A stretch of DNA of 64,000 nt from Pyxicephalus adspersus (GCF_032062135.1 NC_092866.1:26582472-26646471), one strand, 5' to 3'; positions 1 to 13,111 are shown, counted from the stretch's first letter. Notes: generated from the sequence alone by a model not told the origin. A program made the numbers and translations.

Positions 1-1865
1 AAAATAGATATAATATGTGTAGTTTGGTGCAAAACTGAGAATATGATTCAGATTCTTGGCAACACTATATTCAATTACATAGGAGAAGTCAAATCGGGTG
101 CTCCAGCTAGATTATGTCCTCTGCAAGACAAATGTCAGCATAAACTAAAATAAGGATAATTAAAGAAAACTATATAAAATGTCTACTAAAGAGTTAAAAA
201 AGGTATACATTTTTTACTTGGGTCTTAACTTGTCACAGTTTATTTAAACAGTGTTTGTTACATACTTTACACAGGACACATGGAGACACAGCAATTTCTA
301 TTACTGGCCAACAACCATGTACAAAAGTTTATTTGAAGCCAAGCTAAACCTACAAAATAAAGAAAAAGATGCAAACGGGCAGGTTCTTTATTGCAGAAGG
401 GATGATGTCTCTTCTGCAATTAATAAACTTACTTGCCTGTTTACATTTTTTTTTTTTTACTAAACTCACCTCTCCTTACTTTGGAAGCACTTTGACCTGG
501 TCCTCTTCTGAGTTTGGTATCTTCAGCCACCTTGATTGACCAGGCCAGAATGACATACCTATCATGCATATGCATTGGAGTTCATTCCTTCCCGGCACCC
601 ATCTATGCAGGAATGGTTTGCATGCATAGTTCCACTTTAAGAACAAATGATCCATGAAACCTATTATTTTGAATAAATGCTTTAAAAATAGCAGATCATG
701 AATGTATTTTTTTTCATTATTTTTTTTTACATTTCTATTGAATACCACTTGGAATGGTAACAGTGATAGCTAACTTTTGTGCCCTAGGTTTATACTCTAG
801 TCAAAACAAATTTCCTGTATTTGTAGGTAAATGTAGTGGAACAATTTGTGTTTGATTATATACTGTACATATTACGTCCCCAAACCTTACATCTGGGTAA
901 ATGATAATGGTAAAGGAGAAATTTTTCATAGGATTGGACTATATTATTTGCACAATTTATGGAATTACTATATTATGGGGCTGCAGGCAACAGGGCAACA
1001 GACAGCAACTTAAACTGCATGTTTTTTAAATGAAAGAACGTAGTTTACAATAACCTGCAGTGTTTTGCACAATCTAGTTTACCATAACAAGGTGATCGCA
1101 ACTTGTCCCTACACAGGGCTTTTTTTCTGAATAGGCCCCTCAGGCTGTTGCCTAGGGGAGGGTGCATCTCATACCCTCCATCATTTCTGTTTTGGAATGT
1201 ACTGTACAGATTTTTCTATCTCTGCATTGGACAGGAGCCACTTTACTTGACAGAATGGTACAGTTGGAAGCTCTGTTAGATGTTCCCCAGGGAGAATCTG
1301 ACTGGATGTGAGTCTCAACCAATAGTAACGGCTGAGAGGGTTTGGTTTTCTAGGACTGTTCAGTGAGCTGATTTTATGGGTTTCCCTCCACGTCTGCACT
1401 GTGTGTGCCCCCTGCCTAGCCTTCATTGTGTTTGACCCCCTCCACAGATTGCAATGTATGTGTCACCACCACCACTTTGCACTATGTGTTCCGGTCTACC
1501 GTTAGTATTCACTATGTGTGCCCCCTCCCCAGTGTCCCCAGTTTGACAGTGGGAGATATTAAACAGTAAGGTTGTCTATCCTTTGCAACCTAGATTATAA
1601 TGTAATGTACTGTTATTTGGAAAATATGTTTATAATACAGGTAGGCTACACCTGCAGCAGCATCAAGCCATCCCACACTTCCAGTCACTTGCAGCGTGTC
1701 TGCAAATTTTACAGTGGGCAAAAGTGAGAGGTACTGAACCTTTCACTACTTCCCCAATTCTAAAACATGTAAAGCGCTGCGTAATATTTCTGCTCTATAT
1801 AGATACTGTGTAATATTAACAATACACTAACCCTCCTAACTATGCTAATTATAGTAATTTCATGT
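1..1865. other. No gene recognised
   Basis: AT-rich sequence with only short spurious frames on both strands. I see no splice-flanked coding segment, RNA gene or recognisable repeat apart from short poly-T runs near 440-455 and 718-730. Confidence 0.5.
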
Positions 1866-1932
1866 TTGCTGGTTCACCCCTGATAGTCTATCTTCTCCAG
1901 TCTTGGAGAACTTTGATCCATAGCCCTTAATA
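1866..1932. mobile_element. Fragment of palindromic MITE family P
   Basis: This short segment (TGGTTCACCCCTGATAGTC, then CTCCAGTCTTGGAGAACTTT) matches the 3' arm of a family seen more fully at 13852-14066, 6588-6759 and 51821-52044. Only one arm remains. Confidence 0.45.
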
Positions 1933-3074
1933 AATAAAACTGTGCTTATTTTTCATTTATGGGAAATTCCAGTGGAGTGTTACCAAAATTCTAACACATA
2001 CTCATCAACCCTCTGTGCACTCAGAGCAAAAGCAATATTATTGTTCATTGTAAAATGTGGAATCTTAGTTACACATATGCTGCAGTTTATTGTTAAGCCT
2101 ATTTACCAAAACAAAATTGGATATCATTTTGTTTACATTATTATTTTAAAGCAAAAGTATAATTTATCCTTGAAAAGTTTTAAAAGTCTAATGCATTGTA
2201 ATGACAATGTAATGTCTAGATTTAGCAAAAACAAATAGGCACACAATTATGTATACCACTAGTTTGTATATACTTGCCAAAACTATATGTTGTATTGGAC
2301 ATGTAAAGAAATACACATCAGACTTTTAGTTCGAAACAGTACAACTTTACAGTGTTTCTTGCCTGCTGTCTATTACAAGTCTTTATTTCTTGAAATCATG
2401 ATAGCAGTAATTTTCCTCTAATACCACAGTATGCCTCTATGCTGGTTGTGTAGCTTCCAGGAGAAACAGAGATTGATTTTTCTTTTCACAGAATTTTTTT
2501 TTAACATTAAGCTGTCAGTAGGCAATAGGCCATAATGTAAAACTGAGCTGCTTTACAGTCGCCTGATTTTTTTCCTTTGAAGACCAAAATTAGTGCTTCC
2601 TAAAACTATAGGTTCTCTTGCTACTCCTGGTAGACCAGGTTTGTGCCATCACTTTTTATAAAGGCTTCTGCCATCAGAAGATGTATGAGAAAATGTGACC
2701 TCCTTTCAAAATATTGATTGCTTAGTTTTTACAAGGATTCTTTTGATTTCTAAATTTTTTAAGCCCTGCCCTCATGGCATTAAACAAGTGCAAATAGCTT
2801 GGATGCTCTCTCTCACTATAAATCAGAAAACATGGGTTTGTGTTGATGGTAAAGACCAAACACATAACAAATTAATTAAATAAATTATAATTGAATTTAA
2901 TGAAAGCTTTTTTTCTCAACTCCTGTTTTTTTCCTGCAGGCTTTTATGAAGTGTAGATCTTTCATGATTTGTTTTCTGTTACAAGGTGGACAGCACCTAA
3001 ATGTATGAAAGGGCAGAGGGGCTGCCCTTCTGTTATCTATTATCTATCCATGATCTGTAGAAAGACTTCTTCCT
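1933..3074. other. No gene recognised
   Basis: AT-rich sequence. A pyrimidine tract with cctgcag near 2920-2940 resembles an acceptor, but the following sequence closes quickly in every frame and has no partner donor. Nothing else is supportable. Confidence 0.45.
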
Positions 3075-3082
3075 CTGTAGAG

Positions 3083-3382
3083 CAGTGTTTTACAACCTTT
3101 TTTGAGCATCGGCACATTTTTTACATTGAAAAAATCCTGCGGCACACCACAAATCAAAATGTTACAAAATGACACTTTGTAGCTAATTCTTTTGTCTCTA
3201 AGAATAAACAAGGCAATTATTGGTACCTACTGCCACCCACTGACATGGAAGAGTATTACATTACTCTGCCAGTCACTACAGCACAGACACTCGACAGTGG
3301 TAGATGGATAATTTCCAACAGTACATATGAAGATCTCTCACAGCACACTAGTGTGCTGCGGCACAGTGGTTGAAAATCACTG
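3083..3382. mobile_element. hAT-type MITE with 8-bp target-site duplication
   Basis: The element begins CAGTGTTTTACAACC and ends GGTTGAAAATCACTG, which are imperfect terminal inverted repeats of the hAT CAGNGGTT type. It is 300 bp long and flanked by CTGTAGAG (3075-3082) and CTGTAGAC (3383-3390), an 8-bp duplication with one mismatch. The interior has no coding capacity. The 8-bp duplication and CAG termini are diagnostic of the hAT superfamily, so this is a non-autonomous copy. Confidence 0.88.
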
Positions 3383-3390
3383 CTGTAGAC

Positions 3391-4350
3391 AATGCATACG
3401 TATCTGAAATCCTGAAATCTTAGGATTGTCTGTTTCATAGTAGTCCCAGTACCTTGTTGGACTATTAAAGGTTTTTTGAGAATAAAACAACAATGAAAAT
3501 TTTCTGGTACCAAAATAAAAAAAAATTTACAGCCATTTTTAAACACAGATTTGTTTTATTATGCTGAGACTGTCTAGCTGGTATGCTTATCCAAGACAAA
3601 CGTCTCCTGCAATGGCCCACCTAGGAACAAGTCTTTGAGCTTAAGGGGTGTAAAAGGTCCATAAATGTGATTGCATACTTTATGTACTGGTAAAATATCT
3701 GTTCTAAGAAGTAAAAGGATAGACAAATCAGATCTAACAACTAGAAAGAGGTGAGCAAATGAGTTTAGGTAAGGCAATGGGTGCTGCATTTTTCTGTCGA
3801 GAACTTCAGTAATGAAGCCTTTAACTCTTCTTTCTTCAGTTTCCCTGCACGTTTTTAATTGGCATTTAGACATTGCCCATTATTCTTCAATTTCTAGAAA
3901 AAAGAGGTTTAGTTTTTTGTTTTCAAGGGAGAGGTCATGTGAGCTCACTGCATCCGTCTACCCTAGTGCAGTTGTGGCATGTGCTCTGTACTCACATGGG
4001 TACAGAGCACGTGCTGCAACTCTTGTAGGGCCGCAAGTGCATTGAACTCATGTGAGGACAATACACCCGTCGACCCTATTGCAGGACCCGATTACCAGCT
4101 GGTACCCTGGTACCAGCAGAACTGTGACCTTGACCTTTTTAAGGGAACTGCTAATAAGATTTTGTATGTGATTGACAGGGTTGCTTTAAAATAGAGCTAT
4201 ATGAAAAACAAAAATAAATTACCATATAATACAGTCATTCACTAGAATTATTACCTAATGTTCTGTAATATAGCTTTGTTACATTACCTAATGATGCTGC
4301 CAGTAGATGCATTATATGTATTTCCTTCCTTGACCAAAGTGACAACACTG
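3391..4350. other. No gene recognised
   Basis: Short overlapping frames on both strands with no family resemblance and no convincing splice pairs. Repeat-derived sequence of unknown type is possible around 3930-4140. Confidence 0.4.
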
Positions 4351-4353
4351 TAA

Positions 4354-4652
4354 GGCTACGTACATAGTCAGATGTTTCTCGTCCCATAATCGCATCAGGG
4401 CTGATATGGGACCAGAATCTGGCGTGTGTACAGCGCTCGTCGTCTGTCGTCTGTGGATCCGCTAGGACGAACGATTGTAATGAAAGTGAAGGGTAGAGAA
4501 CGCAGCAGGGTGCTGCTAAGTCATTTTCCCCTCCCCTCTTCATTGAGCAGTATATATAGCGCTCGTTCATGCATCGTGGAGTCTTTTGTCGTTGGAAAGG
4601 TTTGTGCAAAAAATCCTTTCCAACGTCACTTATTGCATGTGTGTACCCAGTC
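4354..4652. mobile_element. Putative PIF/Harbinger-type MITE
   Basis: The ends GGCTACGTACATAGTCAG (4354 on) and CATGTGTGTACCCAGTC (to 4652) form imperfect inverted repeats. The flanks are TAA (4351-4353) and TTA (4653-4655), compatible with a 3-bp TWA target duplication. The interior is more GC-rich than its surroundings and non-coding. A short internal hairpin is formed by CGTTGGAAAGG (about 4592-4602) and CCTTTCCAACG. Confidence 0.6.
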
Positions 4653-4964
4653 TTAGTTCTGCAGTAGTATACAGCAGCATTGTTAATCTGTGAATAGGGT
4701 AATATTAGGTAAAATGTAGTTTTAAATGGCATATTCATTTAAGCAAGAAACAAAATAAAACCTAACACCAGCTCACACTTTTTAAGCAGTTATAACAACT
4801 GTATTTGAAATATTGTTTTAAACCATATAAATAAATGCTAACTTTTGTAAGTACTCCTGACATTGTAATAACATGTGTACCTGTCCTTTTTGCTGGAGAC
4901 TGTGACTTGCCTGTAAATATTGTGAGAGAGATCAATAGAAATATAAAATAAGATAAATTCATTT

Positions 4965-5452
4965 TGGCTTAGTCTACATGTTAAATTATTTTATTAAATG
5001 TGTGTGGGTTTGTGTAACTAATTTTTTTTTTTTTTACAGGTTATCCCATTGACAGGATAGGATAATTCCCTCGGCTGCATTCATTCATTCATGAGCACAG
5101 CCGTGGGACTCCTCCTGACAGTGAGGGATCTCTGGGCACTAGCGATTAAATGAGGACAAGGCTCTCCATTCACCTCTAGTGCTCTGTGATTGGCTGAGGT
5201 TTTCTGTTTCTCAGCCATTCAGGGGTTTTATGTACCCCTGTACTCCCTGTATTCCCTGAAACTTTTATAAAGCTTTTATAAACGCTTATGTCAAATCGCA
5301 GGAATTCGCGGTAAAACGTGTCAATAAAAGTTTTTAAGCGTTTTAAAGTCAAGCTTTAAAACCATTGTAAAAGTGCATGACAACATAAGTAAACATTGTA
5401 GGAACGTTTATATGCGTTTTTTAAACCGTCCATGTAGACCCAGCCTTACATA
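4965..5452. mobile_element. Putative inverted-repeat element (MITE)
   Basis: The left end ggcttagtctacatg is echoed in inverse by catgtagacccagcc at the right end. Between them is non-coding sequence with repeated AAAGCTTTTATAAACG-like words and a CATTCATTCATTCATG tract. Target duplications are not clear. Confidence 0.45.
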
Positions 5453-6587
5453 CATTTACTAGAGTACAATATTTTTTACCTCGTAATCCTTCACATAATA
5501 TTTAATATTCGTTATTGTAGTAACATTTTAGGCCCTTTTCAACAAGATTCAGTACATATAAAAGAGGATGAACTATTTATTAAAATGCCCCATGTTTATG
5601 TAGGTCATAGTGCTACTTAATGTGCAGTACACAAAGAGATCTTTTTATAAGGGGGTGAATCTGACATTCACTAAAACATTCCTTGGTGGAGAATCTTCCA
5701 GCTCCATGTTTTGCACTTGCCCTGTCCTAGCTGGAGAGCAGAAAGATGACCTAACAAATATGCAGATGGTTTTTCATTTTTCAATTATCAGTGTCACAGT
5801 GAAGCGCAACTTTTGAAGTGCAACAATTACAATAATAGTTTTCTTCCTTTTTCCACACTTTAGCTGCTGACCCTGTAGGAAATCTCTACTACCAGGCTAA
5901 GGGAATTGCCACGACCCCTTAAAAACACATAAGGAATATCTGGGCTTCTTTTGTTACTCATACTCCATAAAAATGGAGCAAAGAAAGACTAGAGGGGTTT
6001 TTCTAGCATTCGGTATAGTGACAAAAACGTTTTTCTACTATGTATTAATGGCATACATAATGTACAGTAGTGGAATTATACAGATTTGCAATAATAAAAG
6101 GGTAAATAAGGGATGGGGTAAATTAACCAATAGGTGGCACTAGACATATTATATCCTATTATGGGGTTATTTGGAATTTATTTTTTTTTCCCAAAATAAA
6201 TTGAGAAAGTCCATAAGTAAACATCAAGATATGAAGTTTTCATTCTTTATATAGATTTAACTGATGAATATTGCCAGAGAACTTGGTTTCCTCAGGGGTA
6301 AGTATGGGCTTGCAACATGTGAGCTACGGGAAAAAGACAGTTTATATATCAGGTATTAAGATAAATACTGTCAGCAGTATTCTAAGATGTACAGGATAAA
6401 AACATAGGAACTAATAAGGTATAAATTATAGTATTGATATGACGTAATTACGGATAAAAAGAAAGTAATAAAAGATTGAATTACTCACATGTACCGGGAT
6501 TGACAAAAGGAGATTACCATCTAGAATTAGTAACAGCAAAAACTGCCAAGATGAACAAGGTGTATGTAATTAGCAACCCCACCAATC
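5453..6587. other. No gene recognised
   Basis: AT-rich sequence. Small frames are scattered and share no features with known proteins. Confidence 0.4.
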
Positions 6588-6759
6588 GGCTGGGATGGGT
6601 GATCCAAAAAACCTGGAATGGATCTTGTCCAGGATTCAAAACATTTGCTAACAAATAGCAAATGACTTTAAGAAATCCATTCCAGGTTTGCTGGATCACC
6701 TAGGTTCACTGATTAAAGTATATTCCCTCCAGCCTTGGAGAGCTTTAATAAATCAGGCC
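6588..6759. mobile_element. Palindromic MITE family P, 5'-truncated copy
   Basis: The inner inverted arms (GGTGATCCA..AACCTGGAATGGAT and ATCCATTCCAGGTTTGCTGGATCACC) and the right terminus CTTGGAGAGCTTTAATAAATC plus AGGCC match the copy at 51821-52044. The left terminus is missing or too diverged to place. Confidence 0.65.
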
Positions 6760-7619
6760 CATTATAACAGTTGTTGCTGCTGTGTGTTTATTACCAACTC
6801 ATAATCTCTGAATGTTGCTACTATCTTCTGGTGCTGCAAATGTTTTTGATAATAGATTGGAGGTTCTACAGGACACTCTCTTTATATTGGCCTCAGACAC
6901 TGCGTTATCCTGAATCATGGGGCTCTATTCAGATCCCTCTGCTAAAGTCAAAGAAAATGAGGTGCTTTCAGATTCTTTTTTAAAACAGAATACATCAGGG
7001 ATCTCCTGATGTGGAACCTCTCCTAAGACACTAGAACCTCACCTAGGACACATTTGGCCTAACCTGAAAATTCCTCTACATATCCCTCCCAGGAACCCAA
7101 ATATATAAAATGTGGTTCCATTTAAATGGAAAACTGAAGTTATGAGATGCTTAGGTGCATTGACTCAAAAGTAATTCGGCTTGGGTTTACATTCTAAATT
7201 TTTCCTTTAAAACACCAAATATATCAAGACCTCACAAAGTAGATGAATGGGATGTTTTCCTAGTGTGCAAAGAGTAATATTCTGAAAAGGGTGAACAAAC
7301 CAACCTGCATTTTCTTTCTTAGTTTTTTTTTCATAGACAATGGGTATCCATTGAGCAGGTATGTACAGTATGAGCATCATGCTAAATTCTCTTTTGACAG
7401 CACACTAAACAATATCTGTGCCTACCTACTTTTAGACACAACATTTGTGTTTTTTCAAAATATGTGGCATTTTCAAAAATTTCCTCTTCTTTATCTCCAT
7501 TTATATCCTGTTTTGGGTAACACTGCACTATACCAATAGGCTTAAGCTTAAGTGAGGTCAGAGCTGTCTTAAGCGCTGCGGCATTACCCGACTTTGCATA
7601 TTTGTTTGTTTCTACCCTT
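6760..7619. other. No gene recognised
   Basis: AT-rich sequence with short frames lacking family similarity. No repeat ends identified. Confidence 0.4.
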
Positions 7620-7935
7620 CTATATAAAGTAAAAATTGTGTTGGTTGGCTATTTCAAGACCAGGGCCTCCAAAATGAGTTTGCATATTAGGGACCCCCGG
7701 GGGCCACTTCCATTGAATTGAGCATTAGGGTACTGCCAATTGTCTGTGCACTGTGGTGCCTCAAATATAAATTTGTCCGCCAAACTTTAAGGCTGCTTTG
7801 AGATGGCGGTGAGGTTACCCCTTCCTCATGCCATGGAACCCTGCTTAGTGGGAGTCGCTCACTGCCGCCTGGAGTCAAATCTGCAGACGCTGCTGTGCGA
7901 GAGACTGAGCGTCTGGCAGGGTTCCTGTTACATAT
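7620..7935 (-). repeat. Dispersed ~300-bp repeat, family Q (inverse of the copy at 16010)
   Basis: The reverse complement aligns along its length with 16010-16315. Shared blocks include ATTTCAAGAYCAGGG, TGCCAATTGT, GGTTACCCCTTCCTCATGCC, ATGGAACCCTG, GCCTGGAGTCAAA and CTGTTACA. It is non-coding. The 16-kb copy abuts a minisatellite that shares the TAGCTG..CTTGCC tail. Confidence 0.7.
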
Positions 7936-8800
7936 AGCTGGCCACTTGCCACCATGCTCATCTCACTAATATTAGTTTATTCATTTTATTAGATTTATAT
8001 ATTTTTTTTAATTATTTTTTGGGTAATACACCAATATTGTTGATATGTTCTAATAAAATAATTTAAAAAATCTGCTCTTGTTTTTGAATATATAGTTTAG
8101 TATAGTATAGTTCACCCAAGGGAGGGGGGGGGGGGCTATCGAATCACTTCTTGAAAAATTGGCTCTGACCCAAAAAAGATTTATGCTTTAGAAAATTATT
8201 CACATAACACTTTTGCCTTACCTAATAGGAAACAGTGCTGGTCATCTGGCTAAACCACTAAGGGTGGAGATTTGAGTGTTTGGTGCACCCAGGGTTGTCC
8301 ATTTAAGATCTTAGCATACCATTTCATCCTTTATGCTAAATCTATTGTCGTTTGACTAGATCTGTGGTACAGGAATCATTGTGTGATCTCTGATTTATTT
8401 GGTATTTTTTCATGTTAGTGATTTCAAATTGTTTAACTGGAAAATCCAGAGCGTTTTTACAGTTTAATGTATTACAAAATGTAACCTTTTTTATTAGAAC
8501 TACAACACTAAACTGTTTACAATTTAGACAAATGCATAATGGTCTTGCCTAGTAGCTCATGGGTTGGATACATATTGACGTACTCTATCAATATTATTGT
8601 TCCCTAATAATGTTGCATTTCTCATCTTAAGAGTGTTTATATTGTGATAAATAATAATATATGCAATATAATTATTTGTTATTTACCACTAGTTCCTGTT
8701 TCTGTGGTAAATGTTTCCAATATAATATTGCATCTGTGTAGTACTGATTTTGTCTTCATATTCATCACTAGTAGCCAATTTAATGTTTTAGAAACTATGA
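7936..8800. other. No gene recognised; contains a poly-G tract
   Basis: AT-rich. A G run (about 8120-8135, interrupted by one A) is the only notable feature. Confidence 0.4.
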
Positions 8801-8877
8801 ATATGTTTATTTCCCTAGTGGTTGAACTTGATGGATTTATGTCTTTTTTTTCAACCTGACCCACTATGTAACTATGA
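8801..8877. repeat. Dispersed repeat, family R, short copy
   Basis: The segment with GTGGTTGAACTTGATGGATT and TTTCAACCTGACCCACTATG matches the 3' part of 34090-34312 (GTGGTTGAACATGATGGATT). I recognise this as a common amphibian and fish repeat word, but cannot assign its class. Confidence 0.5.
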
Positions 8878-9029
8878 ATCATCTATCTCAGATTTACATA
8901 GATCTTCATTAAACATTTAATTTATTTATTTATATTTTGTACTTAATTATTTCCCTTTAAAATACACTATTTGAATTCTGAAGTGTGTTAGAAAACTTGA
9001 CCTACTATAGGATAGTGTTTAAACACATA

Positions 9030-9112
9030 GGGGTCAATTTGTAACACAGTGAAACTGACAATCACGGGACATGAACCTGGAAGATTGTCTAACAGCTTTA
9101 AAAATTGAGCCC
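9030..9112. mobile_element. Very short inverted-repeat element (83 bp)
   Basis: The ends GGGGTCAATTTGTAA and TTAAAAATTGAGCCC are inverted repeats (13 of 15 matching), so the whole unit can fold as a hairpin. No target duplication is certain. Confidence 0.4.
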
Positions 9113-12104
9113 AAAGTTTTCTAATTCTAATTTTATTTTACTTCAATGTAGTCCAAAAAGTATGAAAAGAACTGTATGTAAGTGACAGCATGTTTTTTTT
9201 TTTCCTGCAGGTGTGTACAAACATGTTGAGAATATAGGAATCAGAAAACTGAGCATTCCACACCTTCACATCTGTCTGAGAAAGCCTGTAAGTTATCCCT
9301 ATATTTGTTTTATTACCCATGTTCATCTTATACAATAAAGTATTTATATGATCTTCTAAATAGAATGGTTAATACTATTGCACAATCCCATCATTAACTA
9401 ATGCCATCTGTGATCCCCCAACTAGTATTGAACCTATTAAAAGGAAGAGGTAAAACTAGTTGTTGTTTACAAACTTTCAAATGTTGTTCACATGGTAAAT
9501 ACACTACAAATGAGCAGCAATGAGTGGTTCAGTTTTGACCTCAACCCTTTCTGGGAATTCTGGGAGTGTTGGTGGTCATAAGGTAATAACCAAACAAATG
9601 GTAAGTGCCCGTGGCACTCTCACTTAGTACACGTGTATGGCTATGCAGAATAAAAATGGTGTGGGAAAAGTGGGGCAGTCTGATATAAATGCAGTAAATG
9701 ATAGTGAGATTCTGATTTGAATAGGGAGGGGGACCTAAATGTGAAGGAGGGTTCTGATGTTAATAGGGTCATGATATAAAGAGTGATTTAATGTGAAGGG
9801 GAGAATGTAATAATGATATAAAAAGATGCTCCTTTTTCAAAGCGGGGCTCCTGATGTTTGGGAGCTTTTCCAAAAAGGACAAAACTTAACACTTGGACCA
9901 TAAAGTCTGCAGCTTGAAGACCATCTACTATGATACAGAGCTGCTGCAGAGGGGTATTACAGGTCCAAAATCCACATCAGGGTCTCTGGTCTGTAGCTAT
10001 ACCACTGCTTACGATAACAAAGTCTAGAAAATAAAGGTTAACATTTTCAGGCATGACAGGCTCAAGTATATGACATTAAACCTATTACTTAGGCCAAAAG
10101 GCCTCTCCACAATGTTAACTTATTAGTATATAGATGCAGAACAGCCTCTAGTTTTGGTAAAGAGTTTAGAGGCATTGTGTAAAGAGGTATAGGTGAAAAG
10201 GGTCCTAGGTGGGGTGGGGTGTTTTGGATGCCTGGCATTGGTGGAAATTGGAAAAAACACAGAAGTGCATTAAAGGGCACAGAGTTGTCACTTGAAACCA
10301 CTGGACTTTTGTCGCTTGTAGGACTGGGGTCACTGACAGTTTATGAGACTGGGCAAAAGTCTCCTTACCCGCTGATGTCCCGGTTTTAATGGCAAGCAAA
10401 AGTTGAATGTGACCTAGGATCTATCTTGGTTTCAATGGCCAATGGTCTTTCAGTCAGTAAGATACTGGAACTACCATAATCAGTCTTGGAGTGCAAGGCT
10501 TGGTGAACTTATTATTCTTGAGATAAACTGGCAGAATTACTTTAGAACCCGATATCTGAGCCAAACAAACATTTTAATTTGAAATGCGGTGGCAGACAAA
10601 GTTTTTAGCAGACTGGAATGATCTCAGTAGTGATGGGATATACTTTATGAAAGGAACCTTGAGGTGATTATGTTTGGTGGAAATTCAAACTTTATTCCGG
10701 GATTAGAGCCTACAATGCATAGGCACGGAAGATGTGAATGCTTGCCACAGATAATGAAGAATAGCGAGTTCTTCATACTATCAATAAGAAGGTTTTTGTG
10801 GCCAATCGTTTGTAACCCAATCATTTTGATGGGCAGATAGAAAGACAAGTAGATATTGTTCCAAAGCCTGTTTAAACTTTAGTTTGTCTGTTAATCTTCA
10901 GATGATAGGACAAGGAATTATGCAAAGAGATATCAAGAAACATACTGAAGATGTAAAATGTAATTTGAACTCATAGAGAAAGGCAAAACCGGTAGGCATT
11001 AAATAAAGCTGGAATATTTCCTAGGTGAAGGTGGGCACCAGGGCTGCTGCTGAGGGTGATCCCACAAAGCTTTCCAATCCTGACCTTTCTCCTTCCCATG
11101 GCTTTACAGTTGTTCAGGTTGTGGTAAGGTGTATAGGAATATGGCACAGTGGAATATGCATTTGGGAATGAGTAGGGAAATAAGGACCTGCAGGTGCAAT
11201 GTTTGAGACTTGATTTGGGCACAAATCGCACAAGCTTTAACACAGGCCCCTACGACTTACAAGATTTGTCTACTAGAGCTGGTGGGACGAAATGAGAGTT
11301 CGATGGGCACCAGAAGATGATCCCCTAATCAAAACAGTTGATCAGTATAGCAGTGTTCAGTTTAGTTGCCATGCCAGTGTTGTGAGACACTGACAAATGC
11401 TGGACAGGAGACCAGGTGCTTAATCAGAACAAAGGACAGAGGAGGAGTAAGGCCTTGGAGTCTATAGGGAGGCAATTAAGCAATTGTGTCATTGAAGGAG
11501 GGGTGTTTTTATTAGGGGGTGAAAGAAAAAAAACAAGGACTGGAACAACTGACCCCCTGTCTGGTAGGAGATCACCACATCAGACGATCAATACTTAGAC
11601 CTGGAGTTCTAGTGCCAAGACTGAATAACACAAAAGCAAATGAAGTACACTCTTACCACTTACATAGGAATTAGGAGGGTAAGTACAAGCCAGATGCTGA
11701 TAATCCAATGCATTTAATTAATCAATCATCAGCAAGTGGGCCCACCCTTAAAAAAGATGTTTTGGAAGTTTCTTGTCTGGAGCATTCAGGTGTGCGTTTA
11801 CACAATGCCAAGTAGGAAAGACATCAGGTTATCAGGCAATTTGCCATTCCAAATTTCCATTATTCTACAGTGAGAAAGATTTTTCACAGATAGAAAACAT
11901 TCAAGAAAATTTGCCAGTCTTCCCAGGAGTGCACATCCTAGTGAATTTTCCTTGAGGTCTGACCATGTAATGATCAGAGAAAATGAAAAAACTTGAGCTA
12001 TATTTTAAAATCAACAGGTTTCAGTTAGCATGTTTAATTTTCATGACTGTGCAATTAGAAAAAGACTAAACAAGTATGGCTTGTTTTGTACATGGAGAAA
12101 GCCT
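9113..12104. other. No firm gene; one splice-flanked 77-nt segment at 9211-9287
   Basis: The segment 9211-9287 has a strong acceptor (T11 tract then cctgcag) and donor (gtaagt) and one open frame beginning VYKHVENIGIRK, but I recognise no protein. The rest (9.8-12 kb) is less AT-rich than its surroundings and looks like decayed retroelement sequence, with no motif I can name. Confidence 0.3.
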
Positions 12105-12120
12105 CTTCACTCTGAACCCA

Positions 12121-12330
12121 AATTAAGACCCAAATTTTTACTTTACCTAAAAGGGTAGATAACCCTTTTATATACGGGGAAGCACCTCCCCTTTTTTGAT
12201 TGCAGCGCACTGTGGGATATCCAGTAATGTTCCTACAAATCTGCGAGGTAGGAGTTAAAGTAGGCAGGCAAAGGGTGCATCCAATCCAAAACTGCTGGTA
12301 GCACCATGGATCTTTAGAAACATAACCTGA
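12121..12330. mobile_element. Fragment related to the TTAA MITE at 50057
   Basis: The segment aaatttttactttacc, then AAAAGGGTAGATAACCCTTTT, resembles the right part of 50057-50506 (AAAAGGGTTGTCTACCCTTTT). Both contain this near-palindrome. The termini are not recognisable here. Confidence 0.4.
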
Positions 12331-12410
12331 TATTTCATAACCTCTTTTATACTCACAAAGCTCATTGAAACTCATGTTGGATACAATGACCCTTGCCTAT
12401 CTCTGTGACC

Positions 12411-12440
12411 CCTAAGGAAGACATAACAGCGAAATGCGTC
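12411..12440 (+). ncRNA. Hammerhead-ribozyme-like relic
   Basis: CTAAGGAAG is followed by GCGAAATGCGTC, the GAAA, short stem III and GTC end of a type-I hammerhead. The CUGANGA box is damaged (CTAAGGA), and flanking GTG/CAC gives only a weak stem I. It is inferred to be a decayed member of the family seen at 60991-61035. Confidence 0.35.
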
Positions 12441-13042
12441 CACAGTAAAGCCTATCCTGTTGTATTCCTATGAACTTTTGCTATACTCTTTCCACCATAA
12501 AGTGGGTTATTAATTTAGTAATGTGGCAGGTGAACTTTGTCTAGTACGGGTTTCTTCTTCATGAATTTACAAATTTACAAACGCAGACTAATTGCCTAAA
12601 AATGCTAGTTTTTTTTCCTCTTTGGATTTTGTTCTTGTAGCATTTGTAGTAGTAGCACCAATAGTTGATATTTTTACTCTGTGGAGAGCAAGATGGAGGA
12701 TGAGAAAAATGAGGTAGGAACTTGCTAGGTACAGTGTTTCTCCCAGATAAGCGGATGATTCTATAAGGGCTAGATAAGGGGAGAAGTTCAATAATGTCTG
12801 CCTGATCCCATGGCTTATCTTGTGTTTAGATATGTTTACACAGCAAAAGATACACTTTAAGGAACAAAATAAAAATGCCTATACAGGGAGCACCTTATGA
12901 ATCAAACCCCATATCTTAAAGCTCTCAGGATTGTGTAAGAGCTTCAATGGACAGACCTGCAAACTTTATAGGAAGCCACTTGTTTTTCTTTTTTTATCAC
13001 TGAACTGCAGTAGGAATCAATTTCTCAGCGCTGTGTCTTAAT

Positions 13043-13050
13043 TATATATA

Positions 13051-13106
<56 letters not shown>
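13043..13106. repeat. (TA)n microsatellite
   Basis: About 60 bases of nearly pure TA alternation with one early TC interruption. It adjoins the 3' end of the antisense L1 fragment. Confidence 0.9.

Positions 13107-13111
<5 letters not shown>

Noticed and set aside
4235..4738. 167-codon minus-strand frame
   Set aside because: It spans the whole MITE at 4354-4652 and its flanks. No domain or motif, and no splice or promoter support.
5320..5340. GGTAAAACGTGTCAATAAAA as another hammerhead end
   Set aside because: It lacks a CUGANGA-like box upstream and any stem I; only the AAACGTGTC word is similar.
13021..13110. CRISPR-like or satellite array
   Set aside because: Only dinucleotide repeats. 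No spacer structure exists anywhere in the window, and the DNA is eukaryotic.
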